From the NCBI RefSeq assembly GCF_050436995.1, contig NC_134756.1, forward strand, positions 1,612,001 to 1,676,000: a stretch of 64,000 bases of DNA, written 5' to 3'. Of this stretch, positions 1 through 12,300 are shown one piece after another (position 1 is the first letter of the stretch; each line of letters starts with the position of its first letter). The translations under genes and the position numbers were made by a program. The DNA comes from Anticarsia gemmatalis. Taxonomy: Eukaryota; Arthropoda; Insecta; Lepidoptera; Erebidae. Below the pieces are notes generated by a model, which was not told where the DNA came from, made no database searches, and saw only the letters and a list, made by a program, of their open reading frames with translations.

Positions 1-2438
1 TAGTACCTAAAGCTACATTTATTCCGATAAGTCTTCTAAAAACGGCTAAGTATGTAGTAAGTATGCTGAGAAAGAGAGAAATAAATTGCTTCGGAGTTAC
101 GTAAATAATTAACTTTGGCATAGAGCTGGTACTATATGGTGGATGGTGTAGTATTATTATATTTTTGAGGACTTTCCTGTATCACCTCATTTATCAAAAA
201 AACATGAATAGGTATATTCGTGTAAATTCGCTATTGTTTTTTCGCAGCAGAGTTTATCAGTTTGGGTGTGTCTATTTTTATGTTATCAGGAATATGGAGG
301 TCAAGGAAAATAGGAATAATAAGACTTCATAAAAAGCTTAATCTATATTTTTATTTGTCGATTTAACGTACAGACGTAAGGCATCCTTCCACCTCATGTT
401 ATTGGCACACAAAACCTTTACATTCGTCTTAAACACATCACTGATTACAATAATATCACTTCAAACATGGAATGTATATAAAACATAGGAATGCCCAATA
501 AACTACATTTTTCATTCGAAGTACGTTCGCCAGTCGTTCGCGACCACTCGAATACAAGCCAGATATTTAAATAAAATAAAAAATCAGGACTAGACATTTT
601 TTAAGTAAACGCGCCGTGAATCTCAGATAAATATTTACATATCTTTTTTAAAAGTTGACTCAGAAATTTGTGACTTTTCAACTGAAACTTATTTTAACGA
701 GAGATTCTTAATATAATTTGGTTACGATTTGGTTTGTACTAAAATTGAAATAAAGGTAATGTAAAACACTGGACGACATTGGCACAGGTTCAGGCTAACT
801 TAATAAATTATACTACATACAGTCATACATATATTTTCCGAATATACAATACTTCAAATACTGCATAAAATACTGTTACATTCACGACGATTTGTTTTAT
901 AAATAATAATATAATTAAATTAAATATGGACGCAAAATAATTTCACATATTGCACATGAAAACAAAAATTTCAAAACATCGACTTGAGTTTAGTCGAAAG
1001 TGATTTACTGGCCACAATTGCAAAAAATATATCGTTTTTCATCTAATAATCGTTTCTCTCCATGGCATAATCTCGAAGTACCGTTCCAGCAAACATTAGG
1101 CACTGTTTCGGGCTAACAATTAATTATCAAAGCTAATATTATTCAAATTTTCCGATATACATCTTAAATTTTAATTTTTATACGCTAATTTAAGTGATAA
1201 TTTCAAGCTTTCCCGATTATAGGCCATCAATTGAACGGAAACCCATTATATTTCGATTTATTAAAGTAATCCAGTGTTTTTGGGTAAAGGAAGCGTAATA
1301 TCGTATATAATATCAATTTTTAGCTGGATATGCAATATTTAGGATTTTCGCAAACTTCCGACTAGTATTTTTACCTAATTTAATTATTTAATTGTGGGAT
1401 ATAAAAGCTGCTCACAATACTAGGTACTAATGTTACTGATATTTTTTTCAGTAAAAAATATCTAACGTTTTGTACAAAATGCATACAACTTAGTGATATA
1501 AGTTACATAATATATTAATTGTTAGTTTCAAAATATACACTGATTACGTTGACTTAAAAATATGTTTTTTTTTCTCGTCACGCCGACCGCGTAGACACTT
1601 ACAAAATACATTTGTACTATTTATAAATTTAACGAAATTATAAGAACGCGCGTTAACGTAAACTACTCGCCGAACATTGTGTCGGCTCTCCAACAGATAT
1701 TTACAATTTGTACAATGTTAAGTTTTGTGCCTATATTGTTCCTCATCGATAATACCAAACTGGAATATATTTAAATCAATTTATGAGATATACGGATACT
1801 TCTAATACAAGGCAGCCTCGATTCGAACAAAGCCAGCTCGCGCTTACATCTCTTACATTATAGTGATAAAGATTCAGTACATTCGGAAACTTCACTAATT
1901 ACACCGCATCGCTGCCTCGACCGAATCTCCTTTTAATATTCGTCTCATTTACAACTACATCACGCAATAAGGATTCAACGTTAAAATACAATATTTTCCC
2001 GCGATAGGCACTGTGAAAGAGCGATTCGCTTTACATCGACGGCTAAATACATCTCATTATGACATAATATCATACAAAATGTACAATGGAAACTACGCAT
2101 ACGTTAAATAATGAACACAATCGCGTTTATACAATAGCTTATTGCGGTTACTCGTAGCCGGAGTCCTCGCCGGCGGGCACTCTCGACTCGTCTAAAGCGC
2201 CAGATTGTCGACGCGAGCACAGATTCACTTTCGCGATTCAGACGTTTCGAGAGATACGTATCGCACCGACGTCCCGACACCCGACGAGCACTAATCGCGA
2301 CAGACGGGCGGGACCGGCCCGGCCACGGCACTAACACCAAAACTGCAGACAGTCACCTCTACGAACACCTAGAAGCTCCTCGTTCCACGGCTCCCTCGGC
2401 GGTCACACGAGGTAGTCGTCGAACCGGGCCCGCCGTCG
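1..2438 (-). other. slpr: Inferred slpr long-isoform 3' UTR and downstream DNA
   Basis: No exon-like sequence is seen on either strand. GC-rich sequence continues to about 2160 and then gives way to AT-rich DNA. Candidate AATAAA poly(A) signals on the minus strand lie at 1257-1262, 350-355 and 18-23, so the cleavage site cannot be chosen. Two Pumilio-type UGUAAAUA motifs on the sense strand are at 1698-1705 and 632-639. They are short enough to occur by chance in AT-rich DNA. Confidence 0.45.
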
Positions 2439-2441
2439 CTA
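2403..2441 (-). other. slpr: Possible stop-codon readthrough extension of slpr long isoform
   Basis: After the TAG stop (2439-2441) the same frame continues with 11 sense codons, RRRARFDDYLV, to TGA at 2403-2405. The base after TAG is C, a context considered leaky in insects. The extension ends in a hydrophobic residue after acidic and aromatic ones, resembling a PDZ-binding C terminus. The short length means chance is a realistic explanation. Confidence 0.3.
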
Positions 2442-3329
2442 CGAGTCGCGCGCGCGGCGCTCGGCGGGCGGCGGCGCCAGCGTGTCGGGGCTGAAGCGCA
2501 CGCGCGACACGGAGCCCGACGACGCGTCGCGCGCCGACACGTACGAGCTGTCCTCGCTCGTCAGCGACGGCGAGCGCGCGGGGGGCGAGCCGCCGCCCGA
2601 CCCGCCGCCCGACCCCGCGCCCGACCCCGCGCCCGAGCTGCCGCCCGACGCGGAGCTCTTCTTGTTGTACTTCTTGAGGCTGGACCTCAGCTTCGTCGGC
2701 GCCAGCTCGAGCCCGAGGTTCGCGGGCCGCTCGATCTCGACCTTCTCCTGCGACTCCTGCCGGTAGAAATCCCTCGGCAGGGAGTAATCGTTCGACTTCC
2801 TCGGGTACTCGGTCTTCGGTCTGTAGTCGTCCCTCTTCTCTTTGCTTCTGTACTGTCGCGAAGGGGAGAACTCTTCCGGGTGCGAGTTGGACGCCGACGA
2901 ATTTGACGGCGTCCTCCTGTGGGTGAGGTACTGGGGCGAGGGTCGGTAGTCGGGCGTCGACTCCCGGTACTCGAAGGAGCACTCGTCGTAGCCGCCGTAG
3001 TAGGGGTGTTTGACGACGTACTCGGCCGTTCTGTCGTACTGGTACGGTTCCGCTCGGTAGTAATAATCTCTGTCTTGTGAAGGTGAGGGTTGGAAGTTTT
3101 CTCTGTAGTTGTGATACAAGTCAGCGAGGTGGTCCGACGTGGAGGACGATGTTCTTCTGGGAGAAGGCGTGGGAGGTTGCGTGGAGGTGTAGTTGGTGCC
3201 GAGGCCGGAGGTGCCGGACAGCGGTTGCGCGGAGTGCCCGTACCCGGACGATGACGACGGGTGCGCGTAGTGAGTGGGAGAATCTGTGAACCGGATCGGT
3301 TTCTGCTCTTCTGTTTGTAGACTTGAGAT
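2439..3329 (-). CDS. slpr: slpr last coding exon, long isoform: Tyr-, Ser/Pro- and Gly-rich tail
   Basis: The acceptor is attccag before 3329. 296 codons follow, then TAG at 2439-2441. It begins ISSLQTEEQKPIRFTDSPTH. A Tyr-rich segment (about 2904-3116) has 14 Tyr in about 70 residues. It is followed by several SP/TP sites (PTPSPRR, RPSPQY, EFSPSR, PARSPS), a basic stretch RSKEKRDDYRPK, a Gly/Ser run of the form SGAGSGAGSGGGSGGGS, and VSRVRFSPD near the end. It looks disordered and heavily phosphorylatable. RVRF (2493-2504) fits the RVxF protein phosphatase 1 docking pattern. Antisense and other-frame open stretches here are shadows of its GC-rich composition. Confidence 0.88.
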   Translation of the reverse strand: MSSLQTEEQKPIRFTDSPTHYAHPSSSSGYGHSAQPLSGTSGLGTNYTSTQPPTPSPRRTSSSTSDHLADLYHNYRENFQPSPSQDRDYYYRAEPYQYDRTAEYVVKHPYYGGYDECSFEYRESTPDYRPSPQYLTHRRTPSNSSASNSHPEEFSPSRQYRSKEKRDDYRPKTEYPRKSNDYSLPRDFYRQESQEKVEIERPANLGLELAPTKLRSSLKKYNKKSSASGGSSGAGSGAGSGGGSGGGSPPARSPSLTSEDSSYVSARDASSGSVSRVRFSPDTLAPPPAERRARDS

Positions 3330-6300
3330 CTGGAATGGGGAGAAATAAAAATATGAATAATTGTCGTATTTATGATTCGAAAGTTTTAAACCTACTCAAA
3401 ATTTATAAATTCTATGTTTACTTCAAAAATAAACCAGGACATTAAGAGATAAAAAGTGACGTCATTGTTTGGCGTTTGGAGTCTTCTTTAATGTCCTGGT
3501 ATATCTATCTATATTTATGTCAATCACCAAACCAAAAAAAAAACACAAAGATCATCTCGGCAATAAAATTGGCTGAAAACCACTTCAAACAAATCCATTC
3601 ATTTTGTTATGAATTTTAAAGGTAGAGGAGAGTTATACTAACAGGTGATCCAGTGATGGCGTTGAGCGGCGCGCGCAGGTGTCTCGTGGGCCCGTGGTAC
3701 GTGTTGTGCGCGTATCCGAACCCTTCGTACACGGACGTACTTAGCGGCTCCGGTTCTATCTCCGCTCTGTAACATTACAGTGAAAATATGAGGAAATTGT
3801 CATAAAATATGGTCTGTTATCAGCTACAGTACTTGAAAATAGCCAGTTGAAATCTATGGGTGCAGGTTAGGGTTGGTGAACCAAGGATAACAAATTCTGA
3901 GTTTACAGATTTGAACATTGAATACATTTTAAGTATATCGACTACCATTCATACGCATTATTTAGTCTAAGTTTCTCAGTTGAAGAGTGTGCTTTACACA
4001 CAGCCTCTGCCTAATTCGGATTCACACAGCAGTCACACAAAACTCAATTACAACCAGACTCGATACTACCTTTCGTAAAACACCAAATTATGAATTCGTA
4101 AACCCAAAATAAAAGCTTATTCATCACTTTTTTAAACTATTTAATTGAAAAAATGTAGCAAACGGTGAAAAACTACCCACATCGCAACTACAGGTCACAC
4201 ACAGGTCATCACATACATGTATTATTATATCACTAAAAAAAATACAGTATTGTTTGTAACTCACCGATGCGGTTGCAGCGTGGGATGTAGCGGGCTAACG
4301 TTGGACACTCTGACGTCATACCCGGCCGCCACGCCGCCCAGCAGCGCTGCCATGTTATAAAGCACCAACTCGATTATACTCGGCTTTTTGAACTTGTAGC
4401 CTGAAAACATCACGATACTATAGGGAAAAAACACTAAGTACTACCATACTTTTATACATGCACAAGGAATACTAAACTAAGTAATTTCTATTTTAATATT
4501 ACATCCTATTTCATGTTGGGTTTGTTGTAATCCCGAGGGTTCTTACTGTTTTAGAGCAATAAATAGACGTTGCTTTTTACTATTATTTTTTATTATTTAA
4601 GATTTAATTTCTGGGAGAATATGCAAAGGTTTTGTCTGCAGAATAAACATTTTTGTCATGCCATATCTAAAATTCTAAAGACTTCCACCACTTTACAGAA
4701 AATTGTGTCTATGATCAGCAAAAAAATCGTATAGGTATTTTAATTTTAACAGTTTGGCTTTGAAAGTGTTGCAGTTAGAACACTACTTACAATATAAGTA
4801 TATTATAATATGCTTACTTTTAATAAATAAGTCGCAAAACTATTTTTCCTTCACTATTTTTAGCATCATGAACTTTAATCAACAGAATACAATAAAATTA
4901 ATTGTTTAACCTTGCACGTCTAATTCAATGGCATTTTGATTACACAGTTAAATAGGTTTAAAGGCAAAGCTATGTTTATTATATTGGTCAACAAGTTGTA
5001 CCATTCAGTTGATATTCAGATGACTGAAACCTGTATGTACAGACATGCATACAAGTTGGAAATGCAACAGGTGGATGCAACAATAGTCACATTCATAATA
5101 TCATATTTGTTGTTTAAAGCAGTTTAGTAGATGTTCTTTTTGAACTTTAACAAAATAATCAAAAACGTTTTGTTATAAATCAGATATTATTTTATCTTAG
5201 TCTATCGACAGATTTAAAATTACATTACATAAAGCTCTGGATTCTATCAATCAAGTTTAAATAATTTGGTGAGGGTCAAAAAATCTCAGGTTTGGAATTG
5301 TCGCGAGGATTAGACAAGTGTGCCTAGCAGCGTGTTAATTATATCTGTCATCTACTGTTTAGTATCTACTAGAAAGCAAATACAAAATGTCTTGGACTGC
5401 AATCATATACCTAACAGTTCTCTATTAATCTCGTCTCTATTTTACAACTCTGTAATTTCAGTACTACACACAGTCAACCCAGGGATCCCAAAAAGGTTCC
5501 GTGATTTTCGTAATACAACCCTGTAATGTACAGACAACCCCTAAGCCTTGCTGATCATTTCAGCAACATATTTTAACCTACAATAAACCACCAATAAGGA
5601 TGGAAAAAGACGTGATATTACATATCATTATCAGTCTAGCCTTTCTTCTAACTATGTCTACTTAAAGTCTCACCGGTTGCAGCGGGATACCATTATGTAA
5701 AGGCTTGATATTATGCATGTAATAAACTACCAACTACATAAAAATGTTCTAGAATGTTCTTAAACTCACCTTCGGTACTATACAAGGTAGGCATAGGTAT
5801 CGCGTACCTAGACGAGCTGGATAGCGGGAACTCGGGCCCCCAGTCGTCCGGACTGAAGTCTGTATAAGGAAGAAAACAACCTATGTGAATGGAAAACATA
5901 GGTGCGTTAGTGTATATGTGCGTGCGTGAACAGTTTGATGAGGAATTTATCATCACGCAAGGTGAAGCAGTATTATTAATTAGATAAAGTAATCTGCCAG
6001 TCTGAGGTCTCTGTCTATCCCTCTAGGTAAAATGCACGGTTTGATGTTTGTATAGAGTAATTTGGCAATTAATAGGGCACGGATCTCCCTAATAAGAGAT
6101 GCATTGGTACCAACGCCGACCATGGGCGAATTAGAGCTTTATCATTGCTTCAAGAACTTATATTAAATAATCTTCAGACATGTAAAGACATTTAAATTAA
6201 TTACGTTTTACTTGATCGTATTTATTTGACCCCACAACGGCGAAGAGATTTATAACATTACTTTATTTTTATTTAAAAGTTCTATTGGAAGAAAACATCT

Positions 6301-9300
6301 CTTGATTTTCAAGCGATAGAAACAAATTTTATTGATATTCAAGCACCGATTGAGGAACTAAAGTTGCGTTTAAATAAATTTAACTCATTTAGGAATAATT
6401 TGGAATAGTCTATTCTCTTCTCCCGAACAGAGATGCCTTAAGTCTACCATATTACTCAATTCGACGGCTTTTTAGTTTACCATATCTAATTAAAAATCTT
6501 ACTTCAGGTTGATGTGTGAGAAACATATTATAACAGAAATAGAAAGCTCTCCTATTTTCATTGTATTCATCAAGTTAAAATTAGATCCATGAGATGATTT
6601 TCTGTACACAATTAGCTACGAATGTAGTAAATTGTAATGGACTAGAATAAACAGTTAGATTAGCAAACACGAGTTAAAAGATGTTTTTAAATAACTTGAT
6701 ATAAGGAAAAATTCTCAGTATGTTAAAAACTCTTTAACAGAAAAGCTAAACACATTTCGACATGGGTATCGAACCCACTATCAGTACCATTTCCTGTAAG
6801 CACTTAATAAATATTCTAGACTTCAAAACAATTAGTTTTACTAAAGATAAACATTGCCTGAAACTTTGTAAGATTAACCTAAATTAAATTGTCGATGTAA
6901 AATGCACCTTACGCTGTAGGAAATAACGTTGAAATTAAATTTCACATCAAAACTACGCAATTCATGGCTATTTTTGTACACAGCTTATGAGGAAATAAAC
7001 GTATTATACTGTGGAGTAAAACAGTGTAAGACAAGTTATTATAACATAGTAAATTGATGAAGAAAAAGAGAGGAAAAATACTTGATACTTTTGAAAAATT
7101 ATAGTCTGACGAAATAATTTAGATACTTCATTTTCAATCTCTTTCCCTCGTTTGGGATAAGACCCTTGCCTAGCAATGGGACAAATACGTGTTAAATGAT
7201 AAAAATAGTTTTTATAAATAGCGATTTTTCCTCTATTTTTAAATCATGCAGTGAAAAAACAATCATGAATACTACACATGCCAAACAGTTCATTCTATAT
7301 CTTAAACAAGCAATATCTTTGTAAACAACAAAAAAGAAACTAAAAAAAAGTCTATCATACTTACATGTGCAAAGAAATTACACTTTTCAAAATTAACAAA
7401 CCTCATAATTTTGTTAATAAACTGGTTATAATTTTATTTCGACCAATCCCGATTAGCCATAGTAAGAAAGCATAAGCTAAAAAACCTTCACCGTTTTTTT
7501 TTCTATTTCTCTATGGCTCTTTTACTTTTTTTTAATGTTAAGGGGTTCTGTTAGTAACTAATGATTAGTATTCCCATGTTAAAAAAATACACCAACTTCG
7601 ATTTTATGGAAAAGGTTTATTTGATATATAAAAAAGAATCTATATAACTATGAAAGAACCAGATCACCGAAGAGCTATCTTTTTTTTTACAAATTGATAT
7701 TTTTTACGTCTTAAAATTATTTTTAGGTACAGGCTGCCATGTGTCCCTTTGGAAGAAAAGTCTAGTTCAAAATTAAAGCATTAAAACGCCATACTAAAAT
7801 CATAAAAATAAATTCCTTTAAAATCGAAGCATAAAAAAATCTAACCTAGCCTCTTCAATATCAAGTTGTTAACATAACGACAATGAGACAAGGACAGCAA
7901 TACGTGTATCGTATGAGTGTAAGCGGGACAGCAGACAGCCAGACCTGTCAGACGCCATTGACACGAGCCTCTCGGGTAAACGTAATACTATTGCCACCAC
8001 CGTTGCAGGAACATTTTGTTATTTATCTTGTTACAGGATACACATCGTACACTGTACATACGACATTACTACCACTTGGAATATCTTTACGATCTTAATC
8101 AACAAAAAAGTAAAAAAATACTTTGTGTCTTCAGTGAAAAAGAGCATAAGTCCGGTCTAGTCGAAAATTAGTTACGGAGTGAAAGTGGACTATATGCCAC
8201 TTTTGCAATATTTTCAGCGTAAATAATCCCTTTTTGCACATTTCTAACTTTTTCATTTTTTTAAATAAACAATGTCTGTTTCCACCAATCTATAGGGCCC
8301 TTTTTTCTGAAAATTTAGGTTACTTAACTTATTTTCACCAAAATCGGACTCTGATATATACTCTTTTTCACTAGAGGCACAAAACTACAATAGCAAAAAA
8401 AAATACTGTCTAATCAATTCCAATGCACTAAGACTACATTAAACTAAGTGTTGCAACAAAAAAAATCGTATAGACATTCCAAATACAAGTTATTAATCGG
8501 AATCATTGTAAACATTTGAAAGCGTGCCATAATGACGTTGTGAAAAGCGAAAAAAAATCAATAATTATAATAAAAAAAAAACTAACAAATAAGTAAGTAC
8601 AACAGATACATATATACCTTATGTATATAGCATATATTATGAACTGGTAAGCATGCATAGCACTTATATTAAAAAAAACATGTCCAACATTGATTAAACA
8701 AAAATAAAAAAAAAATCTTGGCTGAAAGCAAACAAATGCTTACAATTTACAAAATAATAATAATATATATATCAAGTCAAAACTGATACTAAAATTACTG
8801 TAATAGTAAAATTACAAAAATGCTTTTACATGGCCAAGTGACGACAGAAAATATTTTTAAATCGCTCAAATACTGGACTTAGAATAACGACAGTATTCGA
8901 CTGGATTTAAACTATTATACTTATACTTTTAACTACTAAAGCACCAATAAAATTTTATTGCACGCATTGACATAATATCGAGACAATAGTTATCATTTCC
9001 AAACAAAAAAAAATGGCTTCGAGACTTATAATTTCCCTATTTTTTCTAAGATTTTATTTCGAGCGTAAAAGGTATTCGAAACGAAATTTCGCTATTAACG
9101 AAATTGTTCGTTTATAAACCTCATTTTACTTCCCTACACTCACGGGAAGGGCAGTATCAGATGACCATACCTTATCTCGGAAATTATTCATATCTTACAT
9201 GCAAGAGTCTTAGTTATTATTTAATTAGAATAGATCCCAGAAATTTGGGTTGCACATTTTTCTGTCGAAGCTTAGCCACGTGTTCGCAAAAATTATGTAA

Positions 9301-12300
9301 AATAACTAAAATTAGCACACATCTGAGTATCACACTTAGGACACAACAATATACATTACAATCAATTCCAAACGATACAACTAACTTATAATAATAATGT
9401 TCCCTTATGGTTTGTGACACGGACATTTTGAATGCGCTCCGAACGTTGCAACGAGAATCGCAAATAAAAATACTATTGTACAACTTTAGAAGGCCAGATT
9501 TACGGCTTCTGGATAAGTGCTGGATAGCAAATCTGCTATTTAAACACAACAAATTACTGTCAAAATTACTCTTTATGAAGCTAATCGACAGTCATTCCAA
9601 AGTAGTAAAACTGGCCCTAATTTCATGAATTTAAGGCTAGTTTTAGCATTTTATTCAATTCGGTAGCGGCAAAAAAATATGAAGCATAAAAAAGTACTTT
9701 TGACTACCAAAACTACTTTCAAATGAATGGCGGGATATTGCGAATAACTACTCCAAAATGCATAGTGCAAAAATAAGTAGCGGCTAACTTATAGAAAATG
9801 TAAAAACCTATCGAGTTACTACTGATGTAATAAATTATGATTTACTCCGATACTTTCAGGCCAGTTTCTTGGAAACTAATCAACTGTGCAGGGCTTAGTT
9901 CATAGTGTACATATGTGCACAATCTAATTGTAAAAAGTTGTAAAAATGACAAAAATAAAAGGTAAATCTTTAATTGCAAATCTCCTAGCACAAACAACTA
10001 AATAACTAAGTTCGGAACGCATTCACGTGTGTTGTACGTATAAAATATATGAAATATATACTCACAAGGATAAAGCAAGTTGTCTTGGGAGGTTCCTTAA
10101 TGCAGCAAGAAAGAAAACAATCGGCTGTTACTTACTTAGTCCCATTCATACAAATCTTCTATTTTATGTTTAATAAACAAGTCATAATGGTAATAATTAT
10201 AAGGTTTCAAAACCTCTAGATAAGTGTCAGGTAGTTTATCAGAAGGAATTTCGACAGTTGTTCTGTTGTTGTCGTTTGCTGTTGCTGTCATCTGTCAAAT
10301 AAGTTGCCTGACACTTCATTCTAAGTTCGGAAACTGTGTCGAAAATAACAAAATTAAAATTAATTTTGAATTGTTTGAAAATACAAACAATATTTTTTCC
10401 GTCCGAAAAGAAAATCAAATTTTTTTGCTACCGAAAAAAATATTTTTCTTTTTAATACTTAAAATCTTTCGAAGACAAAATTTCGTTCTCCATCGTGGCT
10501 TGTTTATTAATTTCAATACAATTTGGCAAGATCCAAAACAGAAATTTTCGGTCAGTCGAAGTCACAGTACAAGTCTTTTTATTTTAATTTAAATAAAGTC
10601 CTTAAAAATTTTACTAACTACAGATAAATTAATAACTAGATTGTCTACGTTCAACCTTAAATGCTTCAACTGGTGGTCTGCTATGTATTAGAAAATTATA
10701 TTTGGCTAAATACAAAAATAATAAGATTTTATAATAAAAACTAAAGTAATATATAGCCTGAAAAAAAATGCAGTATTATTTACTTAGCCAAATATAATTA
10801 TATGGACAGAAAACCACACTATGTCTGATTCAATTTCGATCTCAAAATTAGATTCGATTGTCGATTAAGGTAAAAAAATCTGTTGATATGTAATCGTATT
10901 AAAAGCAATTCTGTAGACTATGAGATTTTAGACAAACAGAAAATATTTTACCGTTGTTGAATTCAGTTTCGGTAAAATATAACGCGCGGCAGACACTGGT
11001 TTACGCCTACATCTTAAACGATACAAACTAAAAAAATAAGTCTTTTAAAAATCTTTACACGCTATCTTAACGCTAGGATCCATTCCTCGGAACTTCTTTA
11101 TCTAATAAGTAACATATTTACAATCAGAAAAGATGTTTCGACCGAATTCGTCTCTCTCGAAAAATTATTTAGTTCGCGTCGAAATATATTCGTATCTTAG
11201 GGAACTCGTTTTTTCGTTAAAGACGGGAGGAGGAGCGCGGCGCCGAGGCGACTAGTCGCGATGCGGGTCGGAGCGAGCGATCGCGCTAACGGGCCGGAAC
11301 TACGGGAGAGATACTCGAATGCACGGGAATGTTAGTAAGAAATGATATGTCTCAAAATATGGCAACATCTTTGTACCGTCCACGGGTTAGCGCGAAATAA
11401 AATAATCGAGACGCGGAACAAAAAATGACAACCGCAATGTTTTTGGAATTTTCAACTTTTTTGTATTTTTTTTTGCATTTCGGCCCGCTATGCGCTAGTC
11501 GTCGGCGAGCAGGTCCTGCGTGTCGGGCGCGGGCGCGGCGGCCAGCAGGCGCGGCGCCGAGCCCGAGCGCAGCGCGCGCAGCAGGTCGCGCGGCGCGTGC
11601 GGGCTGCGCGCGCGGCCGCGCACGGCGAACACGGCCTCGTACTCGTGCGCCAGCGAGCCGGCCGCCGCGAACATGGGGCACAGCAGGAAGCGGTTGCGGC
11701 GCGGCGCGTCGTCCGCGTGCAGGTCGTCGCTGGAGCCGGCGCGCTTGTGCGGCGGGCGCGGCGGCGGGCGCGCGGGGCGGCGGGGCGCGTTACCTGCGGC
11801 GTGGCGCGTGGCGGGCGGCAGGTCGGGCGCCGAGCTGGAGAAGCGCGCGTGGCGCGGCCGCGGCGCGGGCGGCGCGCCCAGCGGCAGCTGCGTGCGGGAG
11901 CGCTGGTGCACGGTGGACGGGCCCCACGTCTTGCCCTTCACGCCGTCCGCCGGCACTGGAACATAGCACACGCATAAATTAATCGGAGCAATGAGTGTAC
12001 GATGAAAAGGTCAATGACCCTTTGATCCGATCAGCTGTTATTGAAAATATGTTCTTTGTAAGTTACAAACTAACGACTTCGCACGCTATCAAAAAATATC
12101 CTAAAGACGCTTAAAAGCAATTAATCACCCAAACAAGAAATCGAGTCTCAAATCATCTGCACATCCACACACACTCTCACAAAATATCAACCATAAGATC
12201 ATAAAGCAATAAATAAAACGCAACGTACGGGCTATAGCCCGCATGATGGCGGGTGACCCGGGCGGCGTGTCCTTGGCGACGGCCACCAGCTGCTTGACGC

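Larger units (their letters stand above)
5860..11793 (-). other. slpr: slpr intron skipped in the short isoform, 5.9 kb
   Basis: The intron connects donor 11793 to acceptor 5860 and contains the short isoform's alternative tail and presumed 3' UTR at its 5' end. The remainder is AT-rich with several repeat fragments listed separately (6745-6800, 7141-7185, 8307-8384, 10222-10316, 10694-10799). Open frames around 9217-9628 on both strands look like chance. Confidence 0.65.

Noticed and set aside
2359..2982. 207-codon minus-strand and 94-codon plus-strand frames over the last slpr exon
   Set aside because: They are shadows of the same GC-rich exon. The chosen frame is the only one phase-linked to the upstream exons.
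6745..6800. Possible tRNA gene from a box B-like ggttcgatacc
   Set aside because: No acceptor stem, D-arm or anticodon arm can be paired; treated as a SINE remnant.
9217..9628. Overlapping open frames on both strands (111 and 73 codons)
   Set aside because: They lie in the slpr 5.9-kb intron without codon bias; the overlap of both strands points to composition rather than coding.
11425..11982. Long open frames on the plus strand and in other minus frames over the slpr exon (up to 185 codons)
   Set aside because: They are GC-rich shadows of the slpr frame: Arg/Ala/Gly-rich, without splice-consistent neighbours. The accepted frame matches MLK sequence.
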